Counted from the first letter of the stretch, positions 25,480-34,891 are shown. The stretch: DNA of 64,000 nt from an uncultured Cohaesibacter sp. (GCF_963662805.1 NZ_OY759852.1:1-64000); one strand, 5' to 3'. Made by a program: numbers and translations. Notes: generated by a model from the sequence alone, not told the origin.

Positions 25480-26149
25480 TTAGTGGTCCGGTGCCCAGAT
25501 CTTGATCCCGGCGTGGGTGAAGGGCACCTGTTTGGATATGTTTGATGCGAATGAGAATGGGCGTGATGGCCTCGATGCAGCGAGCCGCCTCGGCGTCGCC
25601 CGCGTTGTAGGCGGTGACGCCCAGCTTCTCGACCAGCGCCATGACTTTCTTGCGGGCATCAAGGCTGTTGCCACAGACAAGGATGTCGCAATTGATGTCC
25701 CATTCCAGGGTTTTCAGCGTCGTCGCCGAGACATTGTGCAGCGCCCCGATGACCGGGATCTCCGGCCCCAACAGAGCCTGAGCCGCTTCCGTCGCCGAAC
25801 CTTCCGGCGGCATGGAGACCTTCTTGGGGTCTTTCTCGGACAGAGGCACCACGATATCGATGAGGATCTTGCCGGTGAGATGCGGCTTCAAGGCTTCGAG
25901 CGTGGCATTGTGCCCGGCAAAGGGCACTGCCAGAATGACCAACTCGTCTGCCGCCTTGACCGCCTCTTCGTTGGCAAGGCCGGTGATCGGGGCTGCGCCC
26001 TCACCGAGCAGGGCCATCAACTCGAAGCCAATTTCAGCGGCACGGGTGGCATCGCGGGAGCCGAGCGCCACGGGCACACCGGCACGGGCGAAGCGCAAGG
26101 CGAGCCCCTGCCCCTGCGGCCCTGTTCCTCCTATGATTGCTATCGTCAT
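25480..26149 (-). pseudogene. npdG: F420H2:NADP+ oxidoreductase with a frameshift near the C-terminus
   Basis: This protein is the NADPH:F420 oxidoreductase (Fno/NpdG). It opens MTIAIIGGTGPQGQGLALRF, the Rossmann motif, followed by VALGSRDATRA, the strand end ELVILAVPF and the conserved VIGALHNVSATTL. Near the end the frame reads ITPILIRIKHIQTGALHP and runs on to 25337, inside the next gene. One base skipped in the CC at 25534-25535 restores KQVPFTHAGIKIWAPDH and a stop at 25480, which fits the family's usual GIK-type ending. So about 18 C-terminal residues are shifted. The enzyme would couple NADPH to reduced F420 for the LLM oxidoreductase. The effect may be mild, or the shift may be a sequencing error. 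The start overlaps cofE (ATGA). Confidence 0.8.
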
Positions 26150-26916
26150 TTGAACATATCCTCTTTCTTGCCTCTCAACAGGTCTTGCGCACTGCTTGTC
26201 GACGGGGTCCAGTCGAGCCCGCGAAACAGCACGATCGGGGTTTTGGCCGCCTTGCGCACAACGAGTCCCGAAGCCGCCGCGATTTCATCAGCAAAGGCGG
26301 CTTCTGTGACTTTCATGACGCGTCCCCATGCGTCAGCGTTGCCTTGTTCGCGCAATGTGGCGGGAACGCCGGACAGGCCAATGGCAACATTCACCTGTCC
26401 AATCCGCCACGGGCGGCCAAACGTGTCAGTCATGACGACGCCAACGTCCACGCCAAAGCGAGCCTTCAGGGCATCCTGAAGACGGGCCACGCTGGCATCG
26501 GGATCGGGAGGCAGGGTCATGACGGCGTCGGTTTCTTCAAAATTGCTCTCATCCACGGCAGCGTTGGCGGAGATGAACCCCAGCCGGTGGCGGCAGATGA
26601 TGGTGCCCTGTTCCTGTCCGGGATGGCGGAAGGCGCGCACCACTTCGCTGCTTTCTCTCAGGACCACCTCAACCTTGCGGGCGTCCTTGTTGAGCTCGCT
26701 GGCATAACGCTCTGCCTCGGATGACGGGGTGACGCTGCTCAGGGGAATGATGCAGCCCTCAGCCTTGGAGAAGACCTTCTGGGCTACGCAGAGGATGTCG
26801 CCACTCTGCGGCGTCATATCAGCGGCCACGAGGCAATCGCCGATGATGGTCGCCAGATCGTCGCCGGAATGGATGTCGGGCACGCCGGGAATGGCGCTGA
26901 GGGAGATCTGCATCAT
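26146..26916 (-). CDS. cofE: Coenzyme F420-0:L-glutamate ligase
   Basis: This 256-residue enzyme adds gamma-linked glutamates to F420-0. Family signs are GDILCVAQKVFSKAEG with its lysine, the arginine- and histidine-containing IICRHRLGFISANAAVDESN and the metal/GTP-site motif TDTFGRPWRIGQVNVAIGL. It is a single-domain CofE without the nitroreductase-like domain found fused in actinobacterial FbiB. It overlaps cofC by four bases at its start and npdG by four at its end, so it is tightly coupled in translation. Confidence 0.93.
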   Translation of the reverse strand: MMQISLSAIPGVPDIHSGDDLATIIGDCLVAADMTPQSGDILCVAQKVFSKAEGCIIPLSSVTPSSEAERYASELNKDARKVEVVLRESSEVVRAFRHPGQEQGTIICRHRLGFISANAAVDESNFEETDAVMTLPPDPDASVARLQDALKARFGVDVGVVMTDTFGRPWRIGQVNVAIGLSGVPATLREQGNADAWGRVMKVTEAAFADEIAAASGLVVRKAAKTPIVLFRGLDWTPSTSSAQDLLRGKKEDMFK

Positions 26917-27566
26917 CGGCCATTACTCCAGAAGGCCACGTCGGGTCGGCGGCGTTGCAGATCATGCCAGTCATGCACCGTATCCACGTCGCGGCGCAGA
27001 CTGAGCAGCGGCAGGATAACCGGCACGAGGCCAGCCTCCACCGAGGCACGATAGTGGCGATGGAACGAGCGGTCTCCATAGGAGAACTCAATCGGGCACG
27101 GCAGCGGCACCAGAAGCGCGTTGGTGCCGAGATCGCCTGACGGGCAGATCACCGCATCCCTTGCGCTCTGGGGATAGTCGAGCAGTTGCATGATGTCCTT
27201 GTGCGACGGATCGGCAAGATCGCCCGGCAGGACGCAGAGAATGTCATAACCTTCATCCTGCGCGATTGTCGCCGCCCGTTCCACGGCAATGGAGAGCGTT
27301 GGCGCACCGCCATCATCAATCCATTTGATATCGAGGCCGGAGCTCAGCTCCCTGATCGTCTCACTGCTCGAAATCACACCGATGTCGATGTGACTGTCGG
27401 GCAAGTTAGCCAGAGCCTCTTTGGCGCATTCGACCACATTGAGGAACAGGGCCATGGCAAGGCGGGCGCGTTCTGCTTGATTGAGGGAGATCGAGAGCCG
27501 GGTCTTGGCATCAAGAGGATCCTTCATCGGGATCGCGAGGAGGCATTTCTTGGCGTGTGCAATCAT
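26913..27566 (-). CDS. cofC: 2-phospho-L-lactate (or 3-phosphoglycerate/PEP) guanylyltransferase
   Basis: This 217-residue nucleotidyltransferase has the CofC start LLAIPMKDPLDAKTRLSISL (GTP-binding lysine/arginine region), the middle motif ILCVLPGDLADPSHKDI, and NALLVPLPCPIEFSYGDRSF. It activates the acid that becomes the phospho-side chain of F420. Bacterial homologues may prefer phosphoenolpyruvate or 3-phosphoglycerate over phospholactate, and the sequence read by eye does not settle which. It overlaps cofD and cofE by four bases each. Confidence 0.9.
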   Translation of the reverse strand: MIAHAKKCLLAIPMKDPLDAKTRLSISLNQAERARLAMALFLNVVECAKEALANLPDSHIDIGVISSSETIRELSSGLDIKWIDDGGAPTLSIAVERAATIAQDEGYDILCVLPGDLADPSHKDIMQLLDYPQSARDAVICPSGDLGTNALLVPLPCPIEFSYGDRSFHRHYRASVEAGLVPVILPLLSLRRDVDTVHDWHDLQRRRPDVAFWSNGR

Positions 27567-28531
27567 GCGGCCCTGCCCTCCTTCAGTTGCTCTCGACCGA
27601 AGTCAACGGTTTCGCGGCCCAAGCGGGCCTTGTCTGCCAGATCCTTCATCAGGATGTTGCTGCGCTGGCTCTTGACGCCGAGCGAGGCAATCTCTTCGGA
27701 CAGGGCCTCGTCCTGATGATCGATGACCAGACAATCGAGCCAGTCCGCATAGCGGTCTGCGACGCCCACCGCATCGGCTCTGAGGCCAAGCGCTGCCATC
27801 ATCCGGTCGGCAGGCCCCTTGACGACCTTGCCGGCGATGAAGGGACTGACGGCGATCTTTGGTGCCGGTGCAGAGGTGAGAGCCTCCCTGATGCCCGGGG
27901 TCTCCAGAATAGGCGCGATACTGACCAGCGGGTTGGACGGAGCCACGATGATGAGATCGGCCCCAGCGAGCGCCGACAAAGCTTCCTCGGTCGGGCGGGC
28001 CGCCTTGATGCCATCGAATTTCAACTCAAGCACCTCAGGGGCGCATTTGCGGCGGACGAAATAGTCCTGAAAGCTGATCCAGCCTTCATCGATACGCACC
28101 TTCGTCTGCACCTGATCGTCGGTGGGCAGAAGGATGGTCGGCTTGACGCCAAAGGCCTTTGCGACATCCCGCGCGATCTCGGATGGTCGGTCACCCTTGG
28201 CCCGTCGCATGGTGCGATAGATATGCAGGCCAAAATCCTTGTCGCCGAGCATCATCCAAGTGTCTTCGCCGAGCATTGTAAGGATATCAAGCGCCCGTGT
28301 GCCCTCATCGGCGAGGCCCCAGCCCTGTTGGCGGTTGATCATGCCCGCAAGGGAATAGGTGAGCGTGTCGATATCGGGCGAGACCCAAAGCCCATGGAAG
28401 GCATCATCATCGGCGACATTGCCGATGATCGTCAGGGCGATATCGTCCAGCGCCGCCAGACCTTCGGCCATTTTGGCGCCGCCGACGCCTCCGGCCAGAA
28501 GCGTGACATTGAGCGCTGTCTCGTCCCTCAT
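27563..28531 (-). CDS. cofD: 2-phospho-L-lactate transferase (FO transferase)
   Basis: This 322-residue enzyme transfers the guanylated acid onto the FO deazaflavin to give F420-0. It has the N-terminal glycine motif LLAGGVGGAKMAEGL, the catalytic acidic segment NVADDDAFHGLWVSPDIDTL, and IIVAPSNPLVSIAPIL near residue 200. Length is normal for CofD. It overlaps cofH and cofC by four bases on either side. Confidence 0.93.
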   Translation of the reverse strand: MRDETALNVTLLAGGVGGAKMAEGLAALDDIALTIIGNVADDDAFHGLWVSPDIDTLTYSLAGMINRQQGWGLADEGTRALDILTMLGEDTWMMLGDKDFGLHIYRTMRRAKGDRPSEIARDVAKAFGVKPTILLPTDDQVQTKVRIDEGWISFQDYFVRRKCAPEVLELKFDGIKAARPTEEALSALAGADLIIVAPSNPLVSIAPILETPGIREALTSAPAPKIAVSPFIAGKVVKGPADRMMAALGLRADAVGVADRYADWLDCLVIDHQDEALSEEIASLGVKSQRSNILMKDLADKARLGRETVDFGREQLKEGRAA

Positions 28532-29790
28532 TCAGCGGCCTCCAGCTTGCCCGACACATCGGGGAACATCGAAAGGAAGTCGAGCGGATCGGCCCCGTTG
28601 CGATCAATCAGCGGATCAAGGCGGACGGGATCGTGATCATCAAAGACTTCAAGGATGCGATAGTCACTCGACCGGCGCGCCGCCGTCCGCCCGGATGCCC
28701 GGACGATCTGCACCAACTCGTAGGCGGTGATTTCCTGACCGTGGTCGGCCCCGGCAGAGCGGGAAATACTCTCTTCCATCAAGGTGCCGCCGAGGTCGCT
28801 GGCGCCGCGGGACAACATGGCCATGGCGTGGCTCGGCCCGAGCTTGGTCCAGGAGACCTGAATGTTGTCGATGAAGCCATTGAGCATGATGCGTGAGACC
28901 GCATGCATCTTGTCGATCTCGTCGATGCTCGGCCCCAAGCGCACCTTGTCCGGATTTTCGGTGTAGAGCGCGGTGCCCACATGCTGGAAGGACAGCGGCA
29001 CGAATTCGGTGAAGCCGCCGGTGTCTTTCTGGATCGAGCGCAGCAGGTCGATGTGGGCGGCCCAATGTTGGGGGCCGTCGATATGGCCATACATGATGGT
29101 CGAGGTGGTCTTGATGCCGACCTCATGAGCCGTGCGGACAATCTCGACCCATGTTTCGGTGTTGAGCTTGTCTTTTGTCAGCTGCTTGCGGATTTCAGTG
29201 TCTAGGATTTCCGCTGCCGTGCCCGGCATGGTGCCAAGACCGGCTTCTTTCAGACCCTCAAGGAACTCACGGTAGGGTTTGCGGCTCTTCGATGCCCCGT
29301 ACCAGACCTCAAACGGCGAGAACGCATGGAGGTGCATGTCAGGAAGTTCGGCCTTGATCGCGCGGCAGAGCTCTTCGTAATAGCTGCCGGGCAGTTTGGG
29401 ATGCAGGCCGCCCTGAATGCAGACTTCGGTCGCGCCACGGGCCCATGCCTCGTGGCAGCGCTTGAGCACCTGTTCGACCGACTGCCATTCGGCACCGTCT
29501 TCATCGGAGCGCTTGGCGAAGTTGCAGAATTTGCAGCCCATGTAGCAGATGTTGGTGAAGTTGATATTGCGGTTGACCGTGAAGGTCACCTGATCGCCAT
29601 GGACCCGTCGTTTCAGGATGTCTGCGGTCTGATAGATCGCATCAAGGTCGGAGGGTGCGGTCGCCTCGAACAGTACCTGCCCCTCGGCCTTTGAGATTTC
29701 GCGCTCCTCAAGGGATCGCTCGAGGATGGCACGGACGGGGTTGGACGCGAGAGTGAATGCGGTTGCTTCAATATCTGCAGGACTATTCAT
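28528..29790 (-). CDS. cofH: FO synthase subunit 2 (radical SAM)
   Basis: This 420-residue radical-SAM enzyme has the iron-sulfur motif CYMGCKFC (NINFTNICYMGCKFCNFAKR), then CIQGGLHPKLPGSYYEEL and MPGTAAEILDTEIRK. CofH attaches tyrosine-derived hydroxybenzyl to the pyrimidinedione and, with CofG, makes the FO chromophore. Separate cofG and cofH genes are the archaeal/proteobacterial arrangement, unlike the fused FbiC of actinobacteria. FO synthesis uses 5-amino-6-ribitylamino-uracil, itself a pyrimidine from riboflavin synthesis. It overlaps cofG and cofD by four bases. Confidence 0.93.
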   Translation of the reverse strand: MNSPADIEATAFTLASNPVRAILERSLEEREISKAEGQVLFEATAPSDLDAIYQTADILKRRVHGDQVTFTVNRNINFTNICYMGCKFCNFAKRSDEDGAEWQSVEQVLKRCHEAWARGATEVCIQGGLHPKLPGSYYEELCRAIKAELPDMHLHAFSPFEVWYGASKSRKPYREFLEGLKEAGLGTMPGTAAEILDTEIRKQLTKDKLNTETWVEIVRTAHEVGIKTTSTIMYGHIDGPQHWAAHIDLLRSIQKDTGGFTEFVPLSFQHVGTALYTENPDKVRLGPSIDEIDKMHAVSRIMLNGFIDNIQVSWTKLGPSHAMAMLSRGASDLGGTLMEESISRSAGADHGQEITAYELVQIVRASGRTAARRSSDYRILEVFDDHDPVRLDPLIDRNGADPLDFLSMFPDVSGKLEAAE

Positions 29791-31013
29791 GACTGTCCGG
29801 CTCCTTGTGCCTTGAGGGTCGAGATACGCGCAAGGCCATCCGTATCGGCCATGGCGGAGACGCGAGGTTGCAGGTCAGGGCTGAGGAAGCCCCCGGAGGC
29901 CTGCAAGTATTTGGGGTAGATGGTGAGACGTTCACGCAAGTGATAGCCAGCATCCTCGCAGGACTGGGCCAGCCGATCGATCTGCGGCCATGCGTGCTGG
30001 GGATTGATGAAGTCAATGGTCACCGGCGAAATGCCGCCCCAGTCGTTGATGCCTGCGTCAAGATAGGCCATGTGCCGTTCGCTGAGGTTCGGCGGGGCCT
30101 GCAGGCTGATATCTGGCGAGAGGATGATACGGGCCGCGGCAATGGTGCGCAGCATTTCGTCCAGCGCAGGCTCGGGGGCATTGACCATGGCGATGTCCGG
30201 TTTGCGCTGGAAATTCTGGATGATGACTTCCTGAATATGGCCGTATTTCTGATGGGACTCGTTGATTGCATGGAGCGCCTCGATGCGCTCCTCGAAGGTC
30301 TCGCCAATGCCAATGAGAAGACCGGTGGTGAAGGGCACCTGCTGGCGCCCTGCCCGTTCAAGGGTACGCAGGCGCTGCAGGGGCACCTTGTCGGGACAGG
30401 CATAATGGGGACCGCCCACCTTCATCAGGCGACGGGATGTGGTCTCCAGCATCATGCCCATGGAGGCTGCAACAGGGCGCAGCATCTGAAGTTCGTCATC
30501 CTCGAGGGTGCCTGCGTTGACATGGGGCAGCAGGCTCGTTTCCTCAAGCACCAGCGCGCACATGTCGGCGAGATAGTCGGTCATGCGCTGATAGCCGAGC
30601 GCCTGAAGGGCTGCGCGCGCTTTCTCGTAGCGCAGCTCGGGTTTTTCGCCGAGGCTGAACAGCAGTTCCTTGCAGCCCTGTTTCTCGCCCTCGCGGGCGG
30701 TTGCCAGCACCTGTTCCGGGGTCATCAGGTTCGCCGCCGGATCATCGGGATGCTTGACGAAAGTACAGTAGGCGCAGGTATCGCGGCACATGTTGGTCAG
30801 CGGCACAAAAACCTTGCGGGAATAGGTGACATCGCGCCCCCAGTGCAGATGGCGAATATCTCGGGCCTGCGCCATCAAATGCTTGAGGGGCACGCTGGTC
30901 AGATCGATGGTTTCGAGCTCGGGCGAGGTCACATTGATCAGGCCTTCACGCGCGGCGCGGTGCCGGTCGATCCGTTGGCCTTCCATGGTCTGCCCTTTGG
31001 CGAAAATCTGCAT
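29787..31013 (-). CDS. cofG: FO synthase subunit 1 (radical SAM)
   Basis: This 408-residue radical-SAM protein carries CRDTCAYC within FVPLTNMCRDTCAYCTFVKH, the segment CKELLFSLGEKPELRYEKAR, and TTGLLIGIGETFEERIEALH. CofG closes the deazaflavin ring of FO. A GAGAG element lies four to five bases before the ATG at 31013. It is the first of the cof genes and follows a transporter gene at a distance of about 220 bases, so an internal promoter is possible, but no terminator separates them. Confidence 0.92.
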   Translation of the reverse strand: MQIFAKGQTMEGQRIDRHRAAREGLINVTSPELETIDLTSVPLKHLMAQARDIRHLHWGRDVTYSRKVFVPLTNMCRDTCAYCTFVKHPDDPAANLMTPEQVLATAREGEKQGCKELLFSLGEKPELRYEKARAALQALGYQRMTDYLADMCALVLEETSLLPHVNAGTLEDDELQMLRPVAASMGMMLETTSRRLMKVGGPHYACPDKVPLQRLRTLERAGRQQVPFTTGLLIGIGETFEERIEALHAINESHQKYGHIQEVIIQNFQRKPDIAMVNAPEPALDEMLRTIAAARIILSPDISLQAPPNLSERHMAYLDAGINDWGGISPVTIDFINPQHAWPQIDRLAQSCEDAGYHLRERLTIYPKYLQASGGFLSPDLQPRVSAMADTDGLARISTLKAQGAGQS

Positions 31014-31234
31014 TCTGCTCTCTCAATCGCTGTCGTCCGACCCAATGGCCAAAGGAAAAGACAGCTTCCCCGTTGCGCAGCAAAAAGGTGCGCCGATCCT
31101 GTTATGTCTGGAATTCCATTCAACGCGCCCGGCGGATGAGTGCGTTGCCGTCCGCCGGACTTCTGTTGCGTTGGGTCATGCGCTTCGAGTCGATCTCTGC
31201 GACCCAACCCGAGAGCGCTGACTGTCGACGAGGC

Positions 31235-32236
31235 CTATTTCAGGGCTGCGTTGGTGATCTTCAGGGTATAAGCCCCTTCAGGTTCTTTGGTGATGACCGG
31301 TGCGGAACCGCCGCTCATCAGGGTCTTGACGGTACGCTCGTAGTCAGCCAGATCGAGAGCGCCGTTGGAGCCAGCAGTCAGCTTGGCGATTTCGCCCATC
31401 ATGCGCTTCTGGTGTTTTTCGGTCTGAGCGCCGGTTTCGTCATATTCGAGAACGATTTCAGCGGCTTCATCCGAGTTGGCTTCAGCGTATTTCCAGCCTT
31501 TCATGGAGGCGCGGACGAAACGGGTCAGCTTGTCGACTTCGGCGTCGTCAGAGAGTTTTTCTTCAAGGACATAGAGGCCGTCCTCAAGGGTGGCAACGCC
31601 CTGATCTTCATATTTGAAGGTGATCAGATCGTCTTCGGAAATGCCAGCATCGATAACCTGCCAATATTCGTTGTAGGTCATGGTGGAGATACAAGCAGCC
31701 TGTTTCTGCAGCAGCGGATCGACGTTGAAGCCCTGTTTCAGAACGGTTACGCCTTTGTCGCCACCTTCGGTCGGAATGCCGAGGATGCTCATCCAGCTCA
31801 GGAACGGATATTCGTTGCCGAAGAACCAGACGCCGAGTGTGTTGCCGGGGAAGTCTTCAGGAGACTTGATGCCGCTTTCCTTCAGGCAGGTCAGCATCAT
31901 GCCGGAAGATTTGAACGGCTGGGCGATGTTGACCAGCGGCAGGCCCTTTTCGCGCGCGGCCAGAGCCGATGGCATCCAGTCGACAACAACATCAGCGCCG
32001 CCACCAGCAAGGATCTGGGTCGGAGCAATATCCGGGCCGCCCGGTTTGATGGTCACGTTGAGGTCTTCTTCTTCGTAGAAGCCTTTTTCCAACGCGACAT
32101 AATAGCCGGCGAACTGGGCCTGTGTGACCCATTTGAGCTGCAGGGTCAGGTCATCGGCAGCGTTAGCAGCCCCGGCGCCTGCAAGAGAAGCGGCAATGAC
32201 CGCACCAGCAGCGAAAAGTTTGAAAGTGTTCTTCAT
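31235..32236 (-). CDS. NMT1/THI5-type ABC substrate-binding protein, probably for a pyrimidine-like compound
   Basis: This 333-residue periplasmic protein begins MKNTFKLFAAGAVIAASLAG with a signal peptide ending at AANAADD. The family opening LTLQLKWVTQAQFAGYYVAL and GFYEEEDLNVTIKPGGPDI matches ThiY/RibY-like proteins, which bind thiamine precursor pyrimidines, riboflavin and similar rings. Next to two SsuC-type permeases, an ATPase and pyrimidine-ring hydrolases, it likely takes up a pyrimidine or hydantoin. AGGGAA lies ahead of the ATG. It is the last gene of the transporter group. Confidence 0.87.
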   Translation of the reverse strand: MKNTFKLFAAGAVIAASLAGAGAANAADDLTLQLKWVTQAQFAGYYVALEKGFYEEEDLNVTIKPGGPDIAPTQILAGGGADVVVDWMPSALAAREKGLPLVNIAQPFKSSGMMLTCLKESGIKSPEDFPGNTLGVWFFGNEYPFLSWMSILGIPTEGGDKGVTVLKQGFNVDPLLQKQAACISTMTYNEYWQVIDAGISEDDLITFKYEDQGVATLEDGLYVLEEKLSDDAEVDKLTRFVRASMKGWKYAEANSDEAAEIVLEYDETGAQTEKHQKRMMGEIAKLTAGSNGALDLADYERTVKTLMSGGSAPVITKEPEGAYTLKITNAALK

Positions 32237-32302
32237 AGTCAGTTCCCTATAGTTTTGCTCTGTCTAGGTGTTGCTATTATTTTATTCATTATTCGAGGCT
32301 TT

Positions 32303-33148
32303 TTAGCCCCGTTGGGAAGGATGCCAGAAGGTCACCCCTCGTTCGATGACAGCGACGATCCCGTAAAACAGGGAACCGGCGACTGCCGCGACTGTGATTT
32401 CGGCCCAGACCATGTCGAGCCCCAGCCTTCCCACCTCGGTCGAGATGCGAAAGCCCATGCCGACGATGGGCGAGCCGAAGAATTCGGCAACGATGGCGCC
32501 AATGAGCGCCGATGTGGTTGAAATCTTCAGGCCATTGAAAACGAACGGCATGGCAGCAGGAAGGCGCAGCTTCAAAAGCGTATCGCGATAGCTGGCCGCA
32601 TAGGTCTTCATCAGATCGCGCTGCATGTGATCGCTGGCGCTGAGCCCCTGCACGGTGTTGACCAGCATGGGAAAGAACACCATGACCACGACCACCGCTG
32701 CCTTGGACTGCCAGTCAAAGCCGAACCACATGACGAGGATCGGAGCGATGCCGACAATGGGCAGCGCCGCGACGACGTTGCCGACAGGCAGAAGGCCAAG
32801 CTGCAGGAAGGGTACGCGGTCGATGAGGATCGCCGTGAGGAATGCAGCACCGCAACCCATGATGTAACCGCTGAGCGCGCCTTTGACGAAGGTCTGGAAG
32901 AAATCGGCAAAGAGCAGATCGGTCGAGGACGCAATCTTGGCTGCGATCGCCGAGGGTGGCGGCAGGATCACGGCGGGGATCTCCAGACCGTTCACCAGAA
33001 GCTCCCAGCAGACCAGCACCGTCACACCGAAGATGAAGGGGACGAGGAAGCGCACCAGCAACGTCTTGTGCGCCTTGGAATTGGCCAGCATCACGTTGAT
33101 GACGCAGGCCGCGATCCAGATGGCAAGGGCAAGAACTACTTCAATCAT
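32303..33148 (-). CDS. ABC transporter permease (SsuC/TauC type)
   Basis: This 281-residue inner-membrane protein starts MIEVVLALAIWIAACVINVM at 33148, overlapping the preceding permease stop as ATGA. The binding-protein-dependent permease loop is in LLKLRLPAAMPFVFNGLKIS, the usual EAA-type contact with the ATPase. About six membrane segments are visible. It works with the neighbouring permease as a heterodimer; the substrate is inferred from the operon as pyrimidine-like. Confidence 0.9.
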   Translation of the reverse strand: MIEVVLALAIWIAACVINVMLANSKAHKTLLVRFLVPFIFGVTVLVCWELLVNGLEIPAVILPPPSAIAAKIASSTDLLFADFFQTFVKGALSGYIMGCGAAFLTAILIDRVPFLQLGLLPVGNVVAALPIVGIAPILVMWFGFDWQSKAAVVVVMVFFPMLVNTVQGLSASDHMQRDLMKTYAASYRDTLLKLRLPAAMPFVFNGLKISTTSALIGAIVAEFFGSPIVGMGFRISTEVGRLGLDMVWAEITVAAVAGSLFYGIVAVIERGVTFWHPSQRG

Positions 33149-34008
33149 CGTGCCATCCCCATGCGTTTGAGTATCGCTTTCTCGGCCATGCCGACCAGAG
33201 CCACAAGACCTGCGGCAAGGAAGGCGGCGGCAAAGAGCGCAGCCCACATCTGAATGGTCTGGCCATAGTAGGAACCGGTCAACAGTCGGGCCCCGAGGCC
33301 GCGAATGGCACCGGTAGGCAGTTCGCCGACGATGGTGCCGACCAGCGAAGCAGCAATACCCACCTTCATCGAGGTGAACAGATAGGGCATTGAGGACGGT
33401 AGACGCAGCTTGAAGAAGGCATCGCTTTTGGAGGCGTTGTAGGTCTTCAACAGGTCAAGTTGCATGTGATCGGGGGATCTGAGGCCACTCACCATACCAA
33501 CCAGCACGGGGAAGAAGCTCAGATAGGCGGAAATGATCGCCTTGGGGATCAGCCCCTGAATGCCGATGGAATTGAGCACCACGATGATCATCGGCGCGAT
33601 GGCTAGGATCGGGATGGTCTGAGACGCAATGGCCCATGGCATGACGCCCATATCCATCGCGCGGATATGAATGATGCCGACCGATAGCACAATGCCGAGA
33701 AGTGTACCGATCACGAACCCGAGCAAGGTCGCGCGCAGGGTGATCCAGCCGTGGAAGATCAGTGAGCGTTTGGACGTGACCTTCTTGCCGACGGTGCCGT
33801 CCCAAAGCTCGGCAACCACCTGATGGGGAGCGGGCAGAACGGGACGTTCCTGTGCCCAGGTCTGTTTGATCAGCTCCGAGGTAGTCAGTTCGACCTTGGC
33901 ACGGGCGGCCTGATCATAGGCCCATTTCGCATTCATCTTGATCGCGGCAGCGTACCAGACGATAACGATGGCAAGGACGACCGTGCAGATCGCGAAAAGC
34001 TTACGCAT
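33145..34008 (-). CDS. ABC transporter permease (SsuC/TauC type), second subunit
   Basis: This 287-residue permease begins MRKLFAICTVVLAIVIVWYA at 34008, with GGGGGAG nine bases upstream. It has an unusually long periplasmic stretch after the first membrane helix (about residues 25-75), then FHGWITLRATLLGFVIGTLL and the ATPase-contact loop FFKLRLPSSMPYLFTSMKVG. It overlaps the ATPase gene by eight bases and the next permease by four. It is paralogous to the other permease, which suggests a heterodimeric channel. Confidence 0.9.
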   Translation of the reverse strand: MRKLFAICTVVLAIVIVWYAAAIKMNAKWAYDQAARAKVELTTSELIKQTWAQERPVLPAPHQVVAELWDGTVGKKVTSKRSLIFHGWITLRATLLGFVIGTLLGIVLSVGIIHIRAMDMGVMPWAIASQTIPILAIAPMIIVVLNSIGIQGLIPKAIISAYLSFFPVLVGMVSGLRSPDHMQLDLLKTYNASKSDAFFKLRLPSSMPYLFTSMKVGIAASLVGTIVGELPTGAIRGLGARLLTGSYYGQTIQMWAALFAAAFLAAGLVALVGMAEKAILKRMGMAR

Positions 34009-34810
34009 CAGCGCCGTCTCCCCCATCATCACCGTGACCGGCTCTGAGGCCCTCGCGGACCCGGTGGGCGATGTCGATGAATTCCTGACTGTCGCGGATC
34101 GACAACGGGCGCTCTGCGGGCAAGGTGCTTTCGATGACATCGGTGATGCGGCCCGGACGGGGACTCATGACGACGATCTTGGTCGACAGGTAAACCGCCT
34201 CGGGGATCGAGTGGGTGACAAAGCCGATGGTCTTGCCGGTCGAGCGCCAGAGATGCAGCAGCTGCTCATTGAGATGGTCGCGGACGATCTCATCGAGGGC
34301 ACCGAATGGTTCGTCCATCAAGAGGATATCGGCGTCGAATGCGAGAGCGCGCGCAATGGAGGCGCGTTGTTGCATGCCGCCGGACAGCTGCCATGGGAAC
34401 TTGTTGCCAAAGCCCTCAAGGTCGACGAGTTTCAGGACGCGCTCGACGCGCTTGTTCTGCTCGGCACGGGTGAACCCCATGATCTCGAGGGGAAGCTTGA
34501 TGTTGCGGGCGATGGTTCGCCACGGGTAAAGACCGGCGGCCTGAAAGACATAGCCGTAGGCGCGGTCCTGACGGGCAAGCTCGGGGGTCGTGCCATTGAC
34601 CAGCAATTCACCCGATGTGGGGTGCTCAAGCGCAGCGATGGCGCGCAGGAACGTGGTCTTGCCGCAACCGGACGGCCCGATGAAACTGACAAAGTCGCCC
34701 TTGTCGATGGTCAGATTGACATCCTTGAGGGCATGAACCGGCCCGTCATTGGTCTCGAATGTCAGGCAGAGATCCTTGGCAGAGACCACGTGGTAGTGGG
34801 ATTCGATCAT
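34001..34810 (-). CDS. ABC transporter ATP-binding protein (SsuB/TauB type)
   Basis: This 269-residue ATPase has Walker A GPSGCGKTTFLRA, the signature LSGGMQQRASIARALA, Walker B ILLMDEPFGALDE and the switch histidine in GFVTHSIPEAVYLS. It energises the two-permease importer encoded immediately downstream. It lies 81 bases after the dihydropyrimidinase gene in the same operon. Length is normal for the nitrate/sulfonate/taurine subfamily. Confidence 0.93.
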   Translation of the reverse strand: MIESHYHVVSAKDLCLTFETNDGPVHALKDVNLTIDKGDFVSFIGPSGCGKTTFLRAIAALEHPTSGELLVNGTTPELARQDRAYGYVFQAAGLYPWRTIARNIKLPLEIMGFTRAEQNKRVERVLKLVDLEGFGNKFPWQLSGGMQQRASIARALAFDADILLMDEPFGALDEIVRDHLNEQLLHLWRSTGKTIGFVTHSIPEAVYLSTKIVVMSPRPGRITDVIESTLPAERPLSIRDSQEFIDIAHRVREGLRAGHGDDGGDGADA

Positions 34811-34891
34811 GTGTTCTTGTTCCCGTAGCCCTTATTACTTTTGGGGAGCCGGGTTGGGGTGGATTGCCACCCGAACCCGGCCTGTTCTCTC

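Noticed and set aside
31130..31210. Hairpin GTTGGGTC...GACCCAAC as a terminator between the importer and cofG
   Set aside because: The loop is long (over 20 bases) and no T-run follows on either strand.
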